Shown here: piece by piece, positions 1-8,280 of the stretch
Position numbering within the stretch: the first letter of the stretch is position 1
How the letters are laid out: each line of letters starts with the position of its first letter
Assembly: GCA_964509075.1 (NCBI GenBank)
Contig: CAZDWC010000007.1
Span: 1-64,000, forward strand
DNA: 64,000 nt
Source of the DNA: UBA7239 sp964509075
GTDB taxonomy: Bacteria; Pseudomonadota; Gammaproteobacteria; Pseudomonadales; UBA7239
Direction: 5' to 3'
The notes under the pieces: generated by a model
What the model was told of the DNA's origin: nothing
Seen by the model: the letters and a program-made list of their open reading frames with translations, nothing else
The model's database searches: none
Program-made: the position numbers and the translations under genes

Positions 1-87
1 GTGGAAACCACCACCGGCCCGCTGGGCCAGGGCCATGCCCACGGCGTTGGTGATGCCCTGCCCCAGCGGGCCGGTGGTGGTTTCCAC
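1..87. repeat. Near-perfect inverted repeat at the window edge (fold-back)
   Basis: Bases 1-33 are the reverse complement of bases 55-87 with one mismatch (27 versus 61), around a 21-base spacer. Both arms encode VETTTGPLGQG, one on each strand. A protein-coding gene would not normally carry this. A fold-back chimera or contig-end error is the simplest reading. Confidence 0.85.
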
Positions 88-411
88 GCCCGGCGCATAG
101 CCGTATTCAGGGTGGCCCGGTGTCTTGCTGTGCAACTGGCGGAAGTTTTTCAGTTCGTCGATCGAGAGGTCATAGCCGGTGAGGTGCAGCAGGCTGTAGA
201 TCAGCATGGAGCCGTGGCCGTTGGAGAGCACGAAGCGGTCGCGATCCGCCCATTGCGGGTTGGCCGGGTTGTGCTTCATGAAGCCGTTCCACAACACCTC
301 GGCGATATCCGCCATGCCCATCGGCGCGCCGGGGTGGCCGGAATTGGCTTTCTGCACGGCATCCATGGAGAGCGCGCGGATGGCGTTGGCAAGGTCACGG
401 CGGGACGGCAT
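1..411 (-). CDS. tkt: Transketolase, N-terminal part (runs off the window)
   Basis: Thiamine-diphosphate enzyme of the non-oxidative pentose phosphate pathway, cytosolic. Only about 137 of the usual ~660 codons are inside the window. The visible part matches the family closely: SGHPGAPMG with His26, SNGHGSM with His66, His100, and GVETTTGPLGQG at residues 108-119, in the same register as E. coli TktA. The ATG at 411 follows a GAGG seven bases upstream. The last ~11 codons (bases 1-33) should not be trusted: they are a near-perfect reverse complement of bases 55-87 and give ALAQRAGGGFH where transketolases normally continue with an AEK-L-A-type sequence. This is seen in the sequence; an assembly artefact is my inference. 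Confidence 0.93.
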   Translation of the reverse strand, partial: MPSRRDLANAIRALSMDAVQKANSGHPGAPMGMADIAEVLWNGFMKHNPANPQWADRDRFVLSNGHGSMLIYSLLHLTGYDLSIDELKNFRQLHSKTPGHPEYGYAPGVETTTGPLGQGITNAVGMALAQRAGGGFH

Positions 412-505
412 GGGAATACCTCAAAAGGGGGGATGCGGGAAAGGCGGCTATTGTCGCCGAGCTGCCTGCCACTGTCACCCCGAAATCGAGGCCATCAAAA
501 GCAAA

Positions 506-534
506 AAGGCCCGCCTGCAGGACAGGCGAGCCTT
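506..534 (-). terminator. Intrinsic terminator of the flavoprotein gene
   Basis: A 12-bp stem with one internal mismatch (506-517 with 523-534, 5-base loop) lies 34 bases past the stop codon of the flavoprotein gene. Read on the minus strand it is followed by TTTTTGCTTTT, a standard Rho-independent terminator shape. It separates the flavoprotein gene from tkt. Confidence 0.85.
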
Positions 535-567
535 GCTGTTGCGAGATGTTGCTTCTGCCTAAAATTC

Positions 568-2271
568 CTATTTGCCCATCACATCGTCGGCGGCAATGTA
601 ACCAAAGGCCATTGAAGGGCCGATGGTAGAGCCGGCACCAGCGTAGGTTGGGCCCATCAGCGCCGCCGAGGTGTTGCCGATGGCGTAGAGGCCGGGGATG
701 ACCTTGCCGGCTTTATCCAGCACGCGCGCTTTTTCGTCGGCATCCAGGCCGCCCTTGGTGCCCAGTTCGCCGGCGTGCACTTTCACGGCGTAGAACGGGC
801 CTTCGATCGGCATCAAACAGGGGTTGGGGTAGCCGGTCTGGTCGTCGCCGTAGAAGCGGTCATACTCGTTGCCGCCCTTGTCGTATTCGAGGTCTTTACC
901 GGTCTTGGCGTACTCGTTCATGTTGGCGACCGTGGTTTTCAGGTTCACCACGTTGACGCCGGTTTTCCGCGCCAGCTCGTCCAGCGTGTCGGCCTTGAAG
1001 ATGTAGCTGTCCCACAGTTCCTTCGGCACGCGGCTGTCGGGCATCATTTCGCCGGGGAATACCGGGCCACAAGGATATTTTTCACGGTAGGTCTTGCCGA
1101 AAATCATCCAGCTCGGCACCGCCTGCGTGCCTTCGCGCTCACGCTTGTACATGTCCTGCACCACGGTGATGTAGGGCGCGGCTTCGTCGGTGTAGCGCTT
1201 GCCGTTCATGTCGACAAAGGCGCAGCCGGGCAGTGACTTCTCGACGATCATCATGCGAGCCTGTTCTTCGCCCGGCACCACGACGGTCGGGCCCCACCAG
1301 GCGTCGTCCATGAATTTCACATCCGCACCCACGGCCATGCCGGCGCGGTGGGCGTCGCCGGTGTTGCCCGGTGAGCCTGCAGTCCAGGAGGTGTGGGTCG
1401 GGTTTGGCAGATACTGTTCGCGCATCTGCTGGTTTTTCTCGAAGCCACCGGCACCGAGAATCACGCCTTTCCTGGCGTGGATGCGGAACGGTTGGCCGTT
1501 GCGCTCAACTACTGCGCCCACCACTTTGCCGTCTTCCACGATCAGTTCCTGCATGCCGCAGTTAAGCCACAGCGGAATCTTGCGATCGAGCATGGATTTG
1601 CGCAGCGAGCCGGAAACAGAGTTGCCGAGCGTCAGGCGGCGGCTGCGTTTCTTGAATTTGAGGCGATAGCCGAAATCGAACAGCCACTGGAAGAAAACGC
1701 GCGCGAATACGCCCATCCAGCCCGGCTCTTTCTTGAACACGGCGCGGAACTCCATGGTTTCCATGGTGAAGATATTCCAGATCAGCGTCTGCGGGTGCTG
1801 GCCGCGCAGGTTCTCGAATTCGTCACCCAGTGCGGCGGCGTTGAAAGCTTTCGGATCGTGGCTGCGGCCGCCTTCCATGTAACCGGGGGCGCCGGGGTAG
1901 TAGTCGGGGTACAGCTCCAGTGACTCGAAGCGCATGGCGGTCTTGTCGTGCAGCCACTTCAGCATTTCCGGCGCCTTTTCTACGTAAGCGCGGATGCGCA
2001 CGTCCGGCACATTGTCGCCGATCAGGTGCTTGAGGTAGTTGAAGCCTTTTTCCGCTGAGTCTTTCAGGCCCTTGGCGTACATCAGGTGGCTGTTGGGTAC
2101 CCAGATCACGCCACCGCTCATCGCGGTGTTGCCACCGTATTTGTCGGTCTTTTCGACCATCAGCGTGTCAGCGCCGTTATCCTTGGCGCGAATGGCCGCC
2201 ACCATGGCGCCGCCGCCGGAGCCGACCACCAGTACATCGACTGTGTGATCCCATTTGACTGAGTTTGGCAT
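568..2271 (-). CDS. FAD-dependent oxidoreductase, 3-oxosteroid 1-dehydrogenase (KstD)-like
   Basis: A 567-residue flavoprotein of the fumarate reductase/KstD family. The N-terminus has a dinucleotide-binding stretch VLVVGSGGGAMVAA followed by KYGGNTAMSGGVIW, typical of KstD relatives. The C-terminus has the second FAD segment PGLYAIGNT and TYAGAGSTIGP, where KstD enzymes carry a catalytic tyrosine before the glycine-rich loop. A 1,2-desaturation of a 3-ketosteroid or similar cyclic ketone is a family-based guess; no other steroid genes are nearby. The ATG at 2271 has GGAG six bases upstream. An in-frame TTG at 2292 lacks such support. A terminator follows the gene. Confidence 0.85.
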   Translation of the reverse strand: MPNSVKWDHTVDVLVVGSGGGAMVAAIRAKDNGADTLMVEKTDKYGGNTAMSGGVIWVPNSHLMYAKGLKDSAEKGFNYLKHLIGDNVPDVRIRAYVEKAPEMLKWLHDKTAMRFESLELYPDYYPGAPGYMEGGRSHDPKAFNAAALGDEFENLRGQHPQTLIWNIFTMETMEFRAVFKKEPGWMGVFARVFFQWLFDFGYRLKFKKRSRRLTLGNSVSGSLRKSMLDRKIPLWLNCGMQELIVEDGKVVGAVVERNGQPFRIHARKGVILGAGGFEKNQQMREQYLPNPTHTSWTAGSPGNTGDAHRAGMAVGADVKFMDDAWWGPTVVVPGEEQARMMIVEKSLPGCAFVDMNGKRYTDEAAPYITVVQDMYKREREGTQAVPSWMIFGKTYREKYPCGPVFPGEMMPDSRVPKELWDSYIFKADTLDELARKTGVNVVNLKTTVANMNEYAKTGKDLEYDKGGNEYDRFYGDDQTGYPNPCLMPIEGPFYAVKVHAGELGTKGGLDADEKARVLDKAGKVIPGLYAIGNTSAALMGPTYAGAGSTIGPSMAFGYIAADDVMGK

Positions 2272-2366
2272 GTTGATCTCCGTTGGACTCAAGTGTGTAA
2301 AACGGCGGCTAGTCTAGGGGATTTGCCCGCGCGGCTCCACTGCGCTGTCGCAAGGAATCAGCGGTT

Positions 2367-3434
2367 TTACCAAGGGCGAGGCGCTGCCTGTTCCGCCTTG
2401 TTTTCCTGATGACGATACGCAGAGATACCGGTGTACAGCGTCTTGCGCATGCGGTTGAGCTCGCCGAGCGGGCGCTGTTCCGGCAGGGTGCGCCAGGGGT
2501 TGAACGACAGGTTCTCACAGTAGCTGTCATTGCCGGGGATGACGTCTTGCACTGGTAGTTCGATATGCGCGACGGTGATCCACGGCGAGTCCTTTTCCTG
2601 CCAGATTTCCGTGGCATCTTCGATGTGCTGGTTGGCCGCCGGATTTTGTAGCTGCACGCGAAGGTTGAAACAGGCGCTGCGGGTTTTCAGTGTGGTGGTC
2701 AGCGCTTTGCCGAGCAGGTCGGGGTCGGTGGCCTCGTCGATGCGTTGCGGGTCAGGCGCGCAAGTTTGTGCCTGGAACTTCATGACGCCGGGGCCGAGTT
2801 TGTAGGGCAGTACGCCAAAGTAGTCGGCGGCCAGTGGACTGGGCGGCGGCGGACGAAAGCCCTTGCGCATCAGGTTCAGTTCGCGCCAGCGCCAGCGCAG
2901 CGGATTGAGCGTGTGGTTGAAGAAGTAATCGCTCAGCTTTTTGCTGCCGCGTGCTTCGATGTAGGCCTTGCCATCCGGCGCGAGGAAGGCCGGGCTGTCG
3001 ATCAGCAGCAGGTCGAGGCTGTGTGGATCGTTGCGATCTTCCAGCAGGCGCGGCCCCGGTACGTCCATCAGCTTGATGGCTATGCCCCGGCTGTCGGCTG
3101 CAGTGTCTGCTTTTGAATAATCAGGGCTGCCATTGGAGAAGCGTATCCAGCTTTTGTAGCTGGCGCCCGGCGTGGCGAACAGGCCGTATCGCAGTTGTGC
3201 GGGGATGTCGCTGCCGACCGTGAACAGGGCGCGGGCGCAACCGTGACTTTTGGCGTGGGCATCGCGGCCGACGTGATCCTTGCGCAGCCGGTTGATGTCT
3301 TCCTGTGCCTGGCGGATGGCAGCGGCCGTGTTGTCGGTTTCGGCTGGCTGCAGGATTTCGCCGCGCTGCTCCGGTTCTGGGTGGCAGCCACAAAGGATGA
3401 GCAATAAAAGAGAAGGTGCTAACTTCCGCAACAT
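2367..3434 (-). CDS. Catalase-family lipoprotein
   Basis: A 355-residue protein of the catalase-related heme family. It begins with a lipoprotein signal (hydrophobic run, then L-C-G-C with the modified Cys at 17; His at +2 is compatible with outer-membrane sorting). A histidine in AKSHGCARALF corresponds by position to the catalase distal His, and IRFSNGS plus DSRGIAIKL match the catalase RFS...DPRGFAVKF region. The C-terminal part, RPLGELNRMRKTLY, is typical of the non-classical catalase-like subfamily that includes hydroperoxide-processing enzymes. AAGGA sits six bases before the ATG at 3434. True catalase activity is uncertain. The gene is divergent from the hydrolase gene at 3510. Confidence 0.82.
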   Translation of the reverse strand: MLRKLAPSLLLLILCGCHPEPEQRGEILQPAETDNTAAAIRQAQEDINRLRKDHVGRDAHAKSHGCARALFTVGSDIPAQLRYGLFATPGASYKSWIRFSNGSPDYSKADTAADSRGIAIKLMDVPGPRLLEDRNDPHSLDLLLIDSPAFLAPDGKAYIEARGSKKLSDYFFNHTLNPLRWRWRELNLMRKGFRPPPPSPLAADYFGVLPYKLGPGVMKFQAQTCAPDPQRIDEATDPDLLGKALTTTLKTRSACFNLRVQLQNPAANQHIEDATEIWQEKDSPWITVAHIELPVQDVIPGNDSYCENLSFNPWRTLPEQRPLGELNRMRKTLYTGISAYRHQENKAEQAAPRPW

Positions 3435-3509
3435 AGGATTCCTTGTTACCCGTGTCGGCACGTTCAGCTACTATACCCGCACAAGGACAAATGCCAAGCG
3501 GGGCCCGCC

Positions 3510-4586
3510 ATGATTTCCGTGCACGAACAACACACCGCCAGCGGTCACTACATAGGATGGCTGACCCTCAACCTGCCGCAGACGCTGAATGCGCTGACTC
3601 TGGACATGGTGCGCGCCGCGCGCATCCAGCTGGCGCAGTGGGCGACACGCCCCAACATTGCCTGCGTGGTCATTCATGGTGAAGGTCGCGGTTTCTGTGC
3701 CGGTGGCGATGTGCGGCGCATGCGCAAGGGCATCCTCGATGGCGACAATTACTGCGAACAGTTTTTCGAACAGGAATACCGCCTCGATTACGCCATTCAC
3801 CAGTATCCCAAGCCGGTGTTGTGCTGGGGACACGGCGTGGTGATGGGCGGCGGACTGGGTTTGCTGGTAGGAGCCTCGCACCGTGTGGTGACGGAATCGT
3901 CGCGTCTGGCGATGCCGGAAACCAGTATCGGCCTGTACCCGGATGTCGGCGCCAGCTATTTCCTGAGCCGTTTGCCCGCAGGTCTCGGCCTGTTTCTGGG
4001 CATCACCGGCTGCGAATGGAATGGTGCGGATGCGGTGCAACTGAAGCTGGCCGATTACTTGCTGGCAGACAGTGAACGCATCGGATTGCCGGATTTGCTC
4101 GGCGATCTCGCCTGGCAATCACAGCCGGCGGTCAACCGCGACACGCTCAGCCTTGCCCTGCAGCGGCTGCCGGTGCCAGATCAGCCGCCGCAGCTGTGCG
4201 CCGATGCCGAGCGCATTGCGTCGGCCTGCGCTGGAAGTCTGCTGCAGGCGGTGGAAAGTCTCGGCGCGCTGGCTATTGATCGACCCTGGTATCAGAAGGC
4301 GCTGGAAAATCTCGCGCATGGTTGTCCTGTGACAGCGCATATCGTCGATGAGCAACTGCGTCGCGGTCGGGATATGTCGCTGGCGGATGCCTTGCGCATG
4401 GAGTGGAACATCTCGGTGCAGTGTTCGCGTCACCCGGATTTTCCAGAAGGTGTTCGCGCCCAGCTGGTCGACAAGGACAAGCAGCCGCGCTGGCGCCATG
4501 CCTCACTTGCGGCGGTTCCTTCTGACTATGTGGCAGCGCATTTTGCCTGCCCTGTCGCGGAGCACCCCCTGCGGGATTTGATCTAG
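3510..4586 (+). CDS. Enoyl-CoA hydratase/isomerase family, 3-hydroxyisobutyryl-CoA hydrolase-like
   Basis: A 358-residue crotonase-fold protein. GRGFCAGGDVRRM forms the oxyanion-hole region. MPETSIGLYPDVGASYFLSR, with the Glu and Asp used for thioester hydrolysis in 3-hydroxyisobutyryl-CoA hydrolases, points to that subfamily rather than to a hydratase. The length (~360 residues, longer than the 260 of hydratases) agrees. The expected role is release of 3-hydroxyisobutyrate from its CoA ester in valine breakdown, but no other valine-catabolism gene is adjacent, so the substrate is inferred. The ATG at 3510 follows a GC-rich stretch with no strong ribosome site. Confidence 0.85.
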   Translation: MISVHEQHTASGHYIGWLTLNLPQTLNALTLDMVRAARIQLAQWATRPNIACVVIHGEGRGFCAGGDVRRMRKGILDGDNYCEQFFEQEYRLDYAIHQYPKPVLCWGHGVVMGGGLGLLVGASHRVVTESSRLAMPETSIGLYPDVGASYFLSRLPAGLGLFLGITGCEWNGADAVQLKLADYLLADSERIGLPDLLGDLAWQSQPAVNRDTLSLALQRLPVPDQPPQLCADAERIASACAGSLLQAVESLGALAIDRPWYQKALENLAHGCPVTAHIVDEQLRRGRDMSLADALRMEWNISVQCSRHPDFPEGVRAQLVDKDKQPRWRHASLAAVPSDYVAAHFACPVAEHPLRDLI

Positions 4587-4656
4587 GCTGCGGCTGGCGG
4601 TATCCCGGCTTCTGGTCTACACCTGAAAGGGATGACATGTCAGAGGATGATGGCGA

Positions 4657-5799
4657 ATGAAAGGCAGGGAACGGATATTGGTAATCCGGCAGGGAGAGGA
4701 TCCCTCATGGATGGAGGCTGTTGCTGCCGCGTTTGCCGTGCAGGACTGCCTGACGCGCGACTGTCTGGCTGCGGGTTGTGCGGCACTGGATGAACATGTG
4801 CAGCTGGTGCTGATGGCGTCATGCCCCACCGGTTCCGGGATCGATATCGCTCTCTGTCGCCAACTGAAACAGCATCCCCTGCTCGGCGCCGTGCCGTTGC
4901 TGGCGGTTGGTATGCGCATGGATTTGCAGGATCGGCTGGCAGCCTTTGATGCCGGTTGCGACGATGTGCTGGATGCCGAGTTGTCCGCTGCTGAAATCGT
5001 CCTGCGCCTGCAAAAAGCCATCTATCACAAGCGCTGCAACGACCAGCTGAAAAGCCAGGTGCAACTGGCCAACCAGATGGCGTTTTCCGCGATGGCGGAT
5101 ACCAGCAATCTCGGCGCCAACATCCAGTTCCTGCTGGAGTCGGCCAAGTGCGACACGCTGGATGAACTTGGGCTGCTGTTTTTCAGCACCATCCAGAGTT
5201 ACGGACTCAATTGCAGTTTGCAGCTGCGCAGTGATTACAGCGTCAAGAACATGGAAGCCAACGGCATGTCCAAGGAGCTGGAAGCGCAGCTGCTGACGCA
5301 ACTCTCGGGTGCTGGTCGCTATTACGACTTCGGCAAACGCACGGTGTGCAATTACGGGCGCGCCTCGGTGTTGATCAAGAATATGCCGATGGACAACGCT
5401 GATCGCTACGGCGCGATCAAGGACAATACCTTCGCCCTGATGCAGGGTCTCGATGCACGCATCCAGGCCCTGGATACCACGGTGCGGCTGCGTGAGGAGC
5501 ACGAGCGCCTGTGGCAGATTTCCCAGCAGGTGAAGCAGGTGATGGTCGATATCGACGAGTCCTACCAGGTGGTGATGCGCAATATCGCCGAGGCGGTGGA
5601 GAAAATGGCCGAAAATATTGATCGCGCCATTCCGGTACTCGCGCTCAGCGAAGATCAGGAGCGTTTTATCGAGAAAGTGGCACACGATTGTGTCTTGCGC
5701 ACCAACCAGGTTTTCAATGACGGTCTGCAGGTGGACCGCACCTTCCACCGCCTGATCGAACATCTCGACCAGGTCATGGGCGGGCCGACGGGACACTGA
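4657..5799 (+). CDS. Degenerate receiver-domain protein
   Basis: A 380-residue protein. Residues ~5-125 have the length and pattern of a CheY-like receiver (ILVIRQ at strand 1, QLVLMASCP at strand 3, PLLAVGM at strand 4, FDAGCDDVL before helix 5), but the phospho-acceptor Asp after strand 3 and the conserved Lys are missing, so it is probably not phosphorylated. Residues ~130-170 look helical, followed by a region without a recognised domain and a long helical C-terminus (LREEHERLWQISQQVKQVM onward) suggesting a coiled coil. A cyclic-nucleotide-binding gene follows on the same strand, 150 bases downstream. Function unknown; a protein-protein signalling role is inferred. Confidence 0.7.
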   Translation: MKGRERILVIRQGEDPSWMEAVAAAFAVQDCLTRDCLAAGCAALDEHVQLVLMASCPTGSGIDIALCRQLKQHPLLGAVPLLAVGMRMDLQDRLAAFDAGCDDVLDAELSAAEIVLRLQKAIYHKRCNDQLKSQVQLANQMAFSAMADTSNLGANIQFLLESAKCDTLDELGLLFFSTIQSYGLNCSLQLRSDYSVKNMEANGMSKELEAQLLTQLSGAGRYYDFGKRTVCNYGRASVLIKNMPMDNADRYGAIKDNTFALMQGLDARIQALDTTVRLREEHERLWQISQQVKQVMVDIDESYQVVMRNIAEAVEKMAENIDRAIPVLALSEDQERFIEKVAHDCVLRTNQVFNDGLQVDRTFHRLIEHLDQVMGGPTGH

Positions 5800-5846
5800 A
5801 GATTTTGTCGCCGTGATATTTTTGTCACAGTGAAATTCAAGCGGGT

Positions 5847-5867
5847 ACCACCACAGCTGCTGGTGGT
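5847..5867. other. Hairpin between receiver-like and cNMP-binding genes
   Basis: ACCACCA and TGGTGGT form a 7-bp perfect stem around a 7-base loop in the 150-base gap. No T-run follows on either strand, so it is not a standard terminator. It may be chance or an attenuating structure. Confidence 0.3.
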
Positions 5868-5949
5868 GGTGTAAACTGCGGGCATTGCGTTCTCGCCTGT
5901 GTCAGTGGCGGAGCGTTACAACCTAGAGTGGTAAACCCGGTCAACAGCT

Positions 5950-6648
5950 ATGCAGATCAAACCCATCAGCGGCCTGCCGCGCGACAAAGTCGACAAATTG
6001 CTGGCGAGCATTCCGTTTTACCGTGATGTATCCAAATCCGAGCCCTGGCAGTACGACATCCTGTTGCGGCACTCGCGCATCGTCGAACTGGAGCCGGGCG
6101 AAATCGTGCTCAAGCGTGGCGATGTCGACACTTGGATGTACTTCGTGCTGAAAGGCAAGCTGGCCGTGTACGCCGATGAGGTCAACGAGAGCACGCATCC
6201 GGTCAACTACATCACACCGGGTGAGATGTTCGGTGATCTGGCCATCTTGTCGGAAGGCAAGCGCAACGCGACCGTGGTTGCAGACAGTTCCAGCAAGGAG
6301 ATCTCGCTGTTCGGCACCGATTTTTCCATTTTCGGCAAGCTGGAAGAGATCGGCGGCATCAGTCTCAACACCAAGCTGATCTTTTACCGCAGCATGGTGC
6401 ACGGCATACGCTGGAAGCTCGAGGTGTACAAGATGGAACACCCGACCCATGCGCTGGTTGCCAAGGGGCGCGCGGTGAAAATGTACATGGGCCCCAAGGG
6501 CGCCAAGGAAGAGCTGCTGGCCCTGCACGATCAGGCCAAGGCGCTGGCCGCCGTGCTGCAGGAATGGAATATCGAATTCGGCGTGCCGGACGAGTCGCGC
6601 CAGCAACCCGAAAGCGCCTTCAACGCCTCGCTGGTCGACGATCTCTGA
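5950..6648 (+). CDS. Cyclic nucleotide-binding domain protein without DNA-binding domain
   Basis: A 232-residue protein. A cNMP-binding beta-roll spans roughly residues 20-135: KSEPWQYDILLRHSRIVELEPGE, then YFVLKGKLAVYA, then the phosphate-cassette region TPGEMFGDLAILSEGKRNATVVA. The classical CRP cassette is GE-(A/L)-x10-RSAxV; here the Arg-Asn-Ala-Thr-Val order keeps the Arg, so ligand binding is plausible. The C-terminal ~90 residues lack a helix-turn-helix, so it is not a CRP-type transcription factor. It probably senses cAMP or c-di-GMP, or simply uses the fold, and works with the upstream receiver-like protein. That partnership is inference from adjacency. Confidence 0.8.
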   Translation: MQIKPISGLPRDKVDKLLASIPFYRDVSKSEPWQYDILLRHSRIVELEPGEIVLKRGDVDTWMYFVLKGKLAVYADEVNESTHPVNYITPGEMFGDLAILSEGKRNATVVADSSSKEISLFGTDFSIFGKLEEIGGISLNTKLIFYRSMVHGIRWKLEVYKMEHPTHALVAKGRAVKMYMGPKGAKEELLALHDQAKALAAVLQEWNIEFGVPDESRQQPESAFNASLVDDL

Positions 6649-6651
6649 ATT

Positions 6652-6852
6652 TTATTCTTCTTGCTGACCCGGCGCAGGCTGGGTCGGTGCCTCGATGGGC
6701 AGTACCGGTTCTCCCGACAGCTTGCGCTCGATATGCCCCACCAGCATGCGCAACTGCTTCAGGTCTTCGTTGAAGCCATCAAGTGTCTGGTAATTGAGCC
6801 ACAGCAGCCAGGCAATGACGGTCAACAGCAGGCAGATAAAAAAAGTACCCAT
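6652..6852 (-). CDS. Small single-pass membrane protein
   Basis: A 66-residue protein: an N-terminal hydrophobic helix (residues ~3-20, FFICLLLTVIAWLLWL), then a charged helical segment, then a Pro-rich acidic tail (PIEAPTQPAPGQQEE). AGGAG stands about nine bases before the ATG, which supports translation. It converges on the cNMP-binding gene with three bases between the stops. No family recognised. Confidence 0.6.
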   Translation of the reverse strand: MGTFFICLLLTVIAWLLWLNYQTLDGFNEDLKQLRMLVGHIERKLSGEPVLPIEAPTQPAPGQQEE

Positions 6853-7034
6853 GTATTTTGCTCCTGAAAAAATTCAGGGCGCAGCAAGCGGCGCCCCTAC
6901 GTATGACTATGTGTCTTGTGATGCCCGTCACACTGCAGCTGGATTATCGCGCCATCTGCGATGTGTGGATTAGAGTCATCCCGCAACCGCCGTGTGGAAA
7001 ACCAATATGGCCGATGGCCTCCGGGCTTTGAATA

Positions 7035-7049
7035 ATACCCCGTTGGTAT
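7035..7049. promoter_or_regulatory. Small inverted repeat ahead of the RND operon
   Basis: ATACC-CCGTT-GGTAT, a 5-bp palindrome with a 5-base spacer, about 90 bases ahead of the adaptor gene. TetR-family repressors of RND pumps often use such sites, but no repressor gene is next door and arms this short occur by chance. Confidence 0.25.
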
Positions 7050-7140
7050 ACATCTGTCCTGAAAGACTTTTGTTGTCTTGAAAGAACCCTATTCTGAATA
7101 CGTTTCGCCTCGGCTGTATTGGCAACGGAGACTTCGTTCT

Positions 7141-8280
7141 GTGAAAAAAACCTATCCCGTGAAGAAAACCTATGTTGTAGCAGGTGCGATCATAATCGCG
7201 ATGACGGTATGGATGCTCAGTGGCGTATTCCGCAGCCACCCACCGGCAGAAGGTTCCGAGCCATTGAAGACAGCTTCCGAGGCAAAAGCCGGCACAGTCT
7301 CGCGTGTGCGCGTCACCCATCTTCGCGCCGAACCGCAGCGTATGGAAGTTGTACTGCGCGGCCGCACCGAGGCCAAGCGCATGGTCGACATCAAGGCCGA
7401 AATCGGCGGCCGTGTCATCGCCGTACCGGTGGAAAAAGGGCAGAAAGTCCAGCTGGGTGATGTGTTGTGCGAGTTGGCCGACGATGGCCGCCGCGTGCAG
7501 TTGAGCCAGGCGCAGGCCGCTTTTGAAAAAGCCAGCATCGACTACGACGGCGCGCTCAGGCTGCAGAAAGACAGCTTGCTGTCCGCGACATCCATTGCCG
7601 CGAGCAAGTCGGCACTGGAAAGTGCCCGCGCCGCGCTGCGGGCGGCCGAACTGGCAGTCGAGCATTTGCAGATGCGCGCGCCGTTCAACGGTTTTGTTGA
7701 AGATCGCGCTGCGGAAATCGGCGCCTTGCTCGATCGCGGCAATATCTGCGCGCGCCTGCTGGATGAGGCATCACTGCTGGCAACCGGTCAGGCTTCCGAA
7801 CGAGAAGTCACGCAGTTGGCACTTGGTATGCCGGTGCAGGTGCGACTGACGGATGGCGAGCTGCTGCAAGGCAAATTGAGTTTCATTGGTCGCGCAGCCG
7901 ATCCGCAGACACGCACTTATCGCATCGAGGCGACGCTTGAAGTGACGGGTGATGCATTGCGTGATGGCATGACGGCGCAGATTGCCGTGCCGCTGCAGGA
8001 AGTGGTGGCACATCGCATCACGCCGGCGGTGCTGGCGCTGGACGATGCCGGCAAGGTCGGCGTGCGCATTGTCAATGCCGCGAAGATTGTCGAGTTTCAC
8101 TACGTCGATGTGGTGCGGGAATCAGCGGATGGCGTCTGGGTGACTGGCTTGCCTACAGAAATCCATCTGATCACCGTGGGTCAGGAACTGGTGGCAAACG
8201 GCGATCGCGTCGATGCGACGCCTGACAATTCCGATGCCTACCGGCCTGCCAATACATCAGTGATCGGCAGCAAGCCATGA
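7141..8280 (+). CDS. RND efflux pump periplasmic adaptor (membrane fusion protein)
   Basis: Links the inner-membrane RND pump encoded next to it with an outer-membrane channel. From the GTG at 7141 (GGAG ten bases upstream) the protein has 379 residues: an N-terminal membrane anchor (YVVAGAIIIAMTVWML), a lipoyl/biotinyl-like half-motif VDIKAEIGGRVIAVPVEKGQ, an alpha-helical hairpin (KASIDYDGALRLQKD to LRAAELAVEHLQ), the second lipoyl half and a beta-barrel domain. A TTG at 7078 would add 21 residues but has weaker ribosome-site support. The stop overlaps the pump start by four bases (ATGA), so the two are co-translated. No outer-membrane channel gene is adjacent. Confidence 0.9.
   Translation: MKKTYPVKKTYVVAGAIIIAMTVWMLSGVFRSHPPAEGSEPLKTASEAKAGTVSRVRVTHLRAEPQRMEVVLRGRTEAKRMVDIKAEIGGRVIAVPVEKGQKVQLGDVLCELADDGRRVQLSQAQAAFEKASIDYDGALRLQKDSLLSATSIAASKSALESARAALRAAELAVEHLQMRAPFNGFVEDRAAEIGALLDRGNICARLLDEASLLATGQASEREVTQLALGMPVQVRLTDGELLQGKLSFIGRAADPQTRTYRIEATLEVTGDALRDGMTAQIAVPLQEVVAHRITPAVLALDDAGKVGVRIVNAAKIVEFHYVDVVRESADGVWVTGLPTEIHLITVGQELVANGDRVDATPDNSDAYRPANTSVIGSKP

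Noticed and set aside
1..615. Long plus-strand open frame starting with METTTGPLGQG
   Set aside because: It is the mirrored part of the transketolase fold-back, followed by antisense of tkt. No ribosome site or family match.
5805..5830. Possible CRP site (GTGA...TCAC) ahead of the cNMP-binding gene
   Set aside because: The half-sites are separated by eight bases, not six; spacing does not fit CRP.
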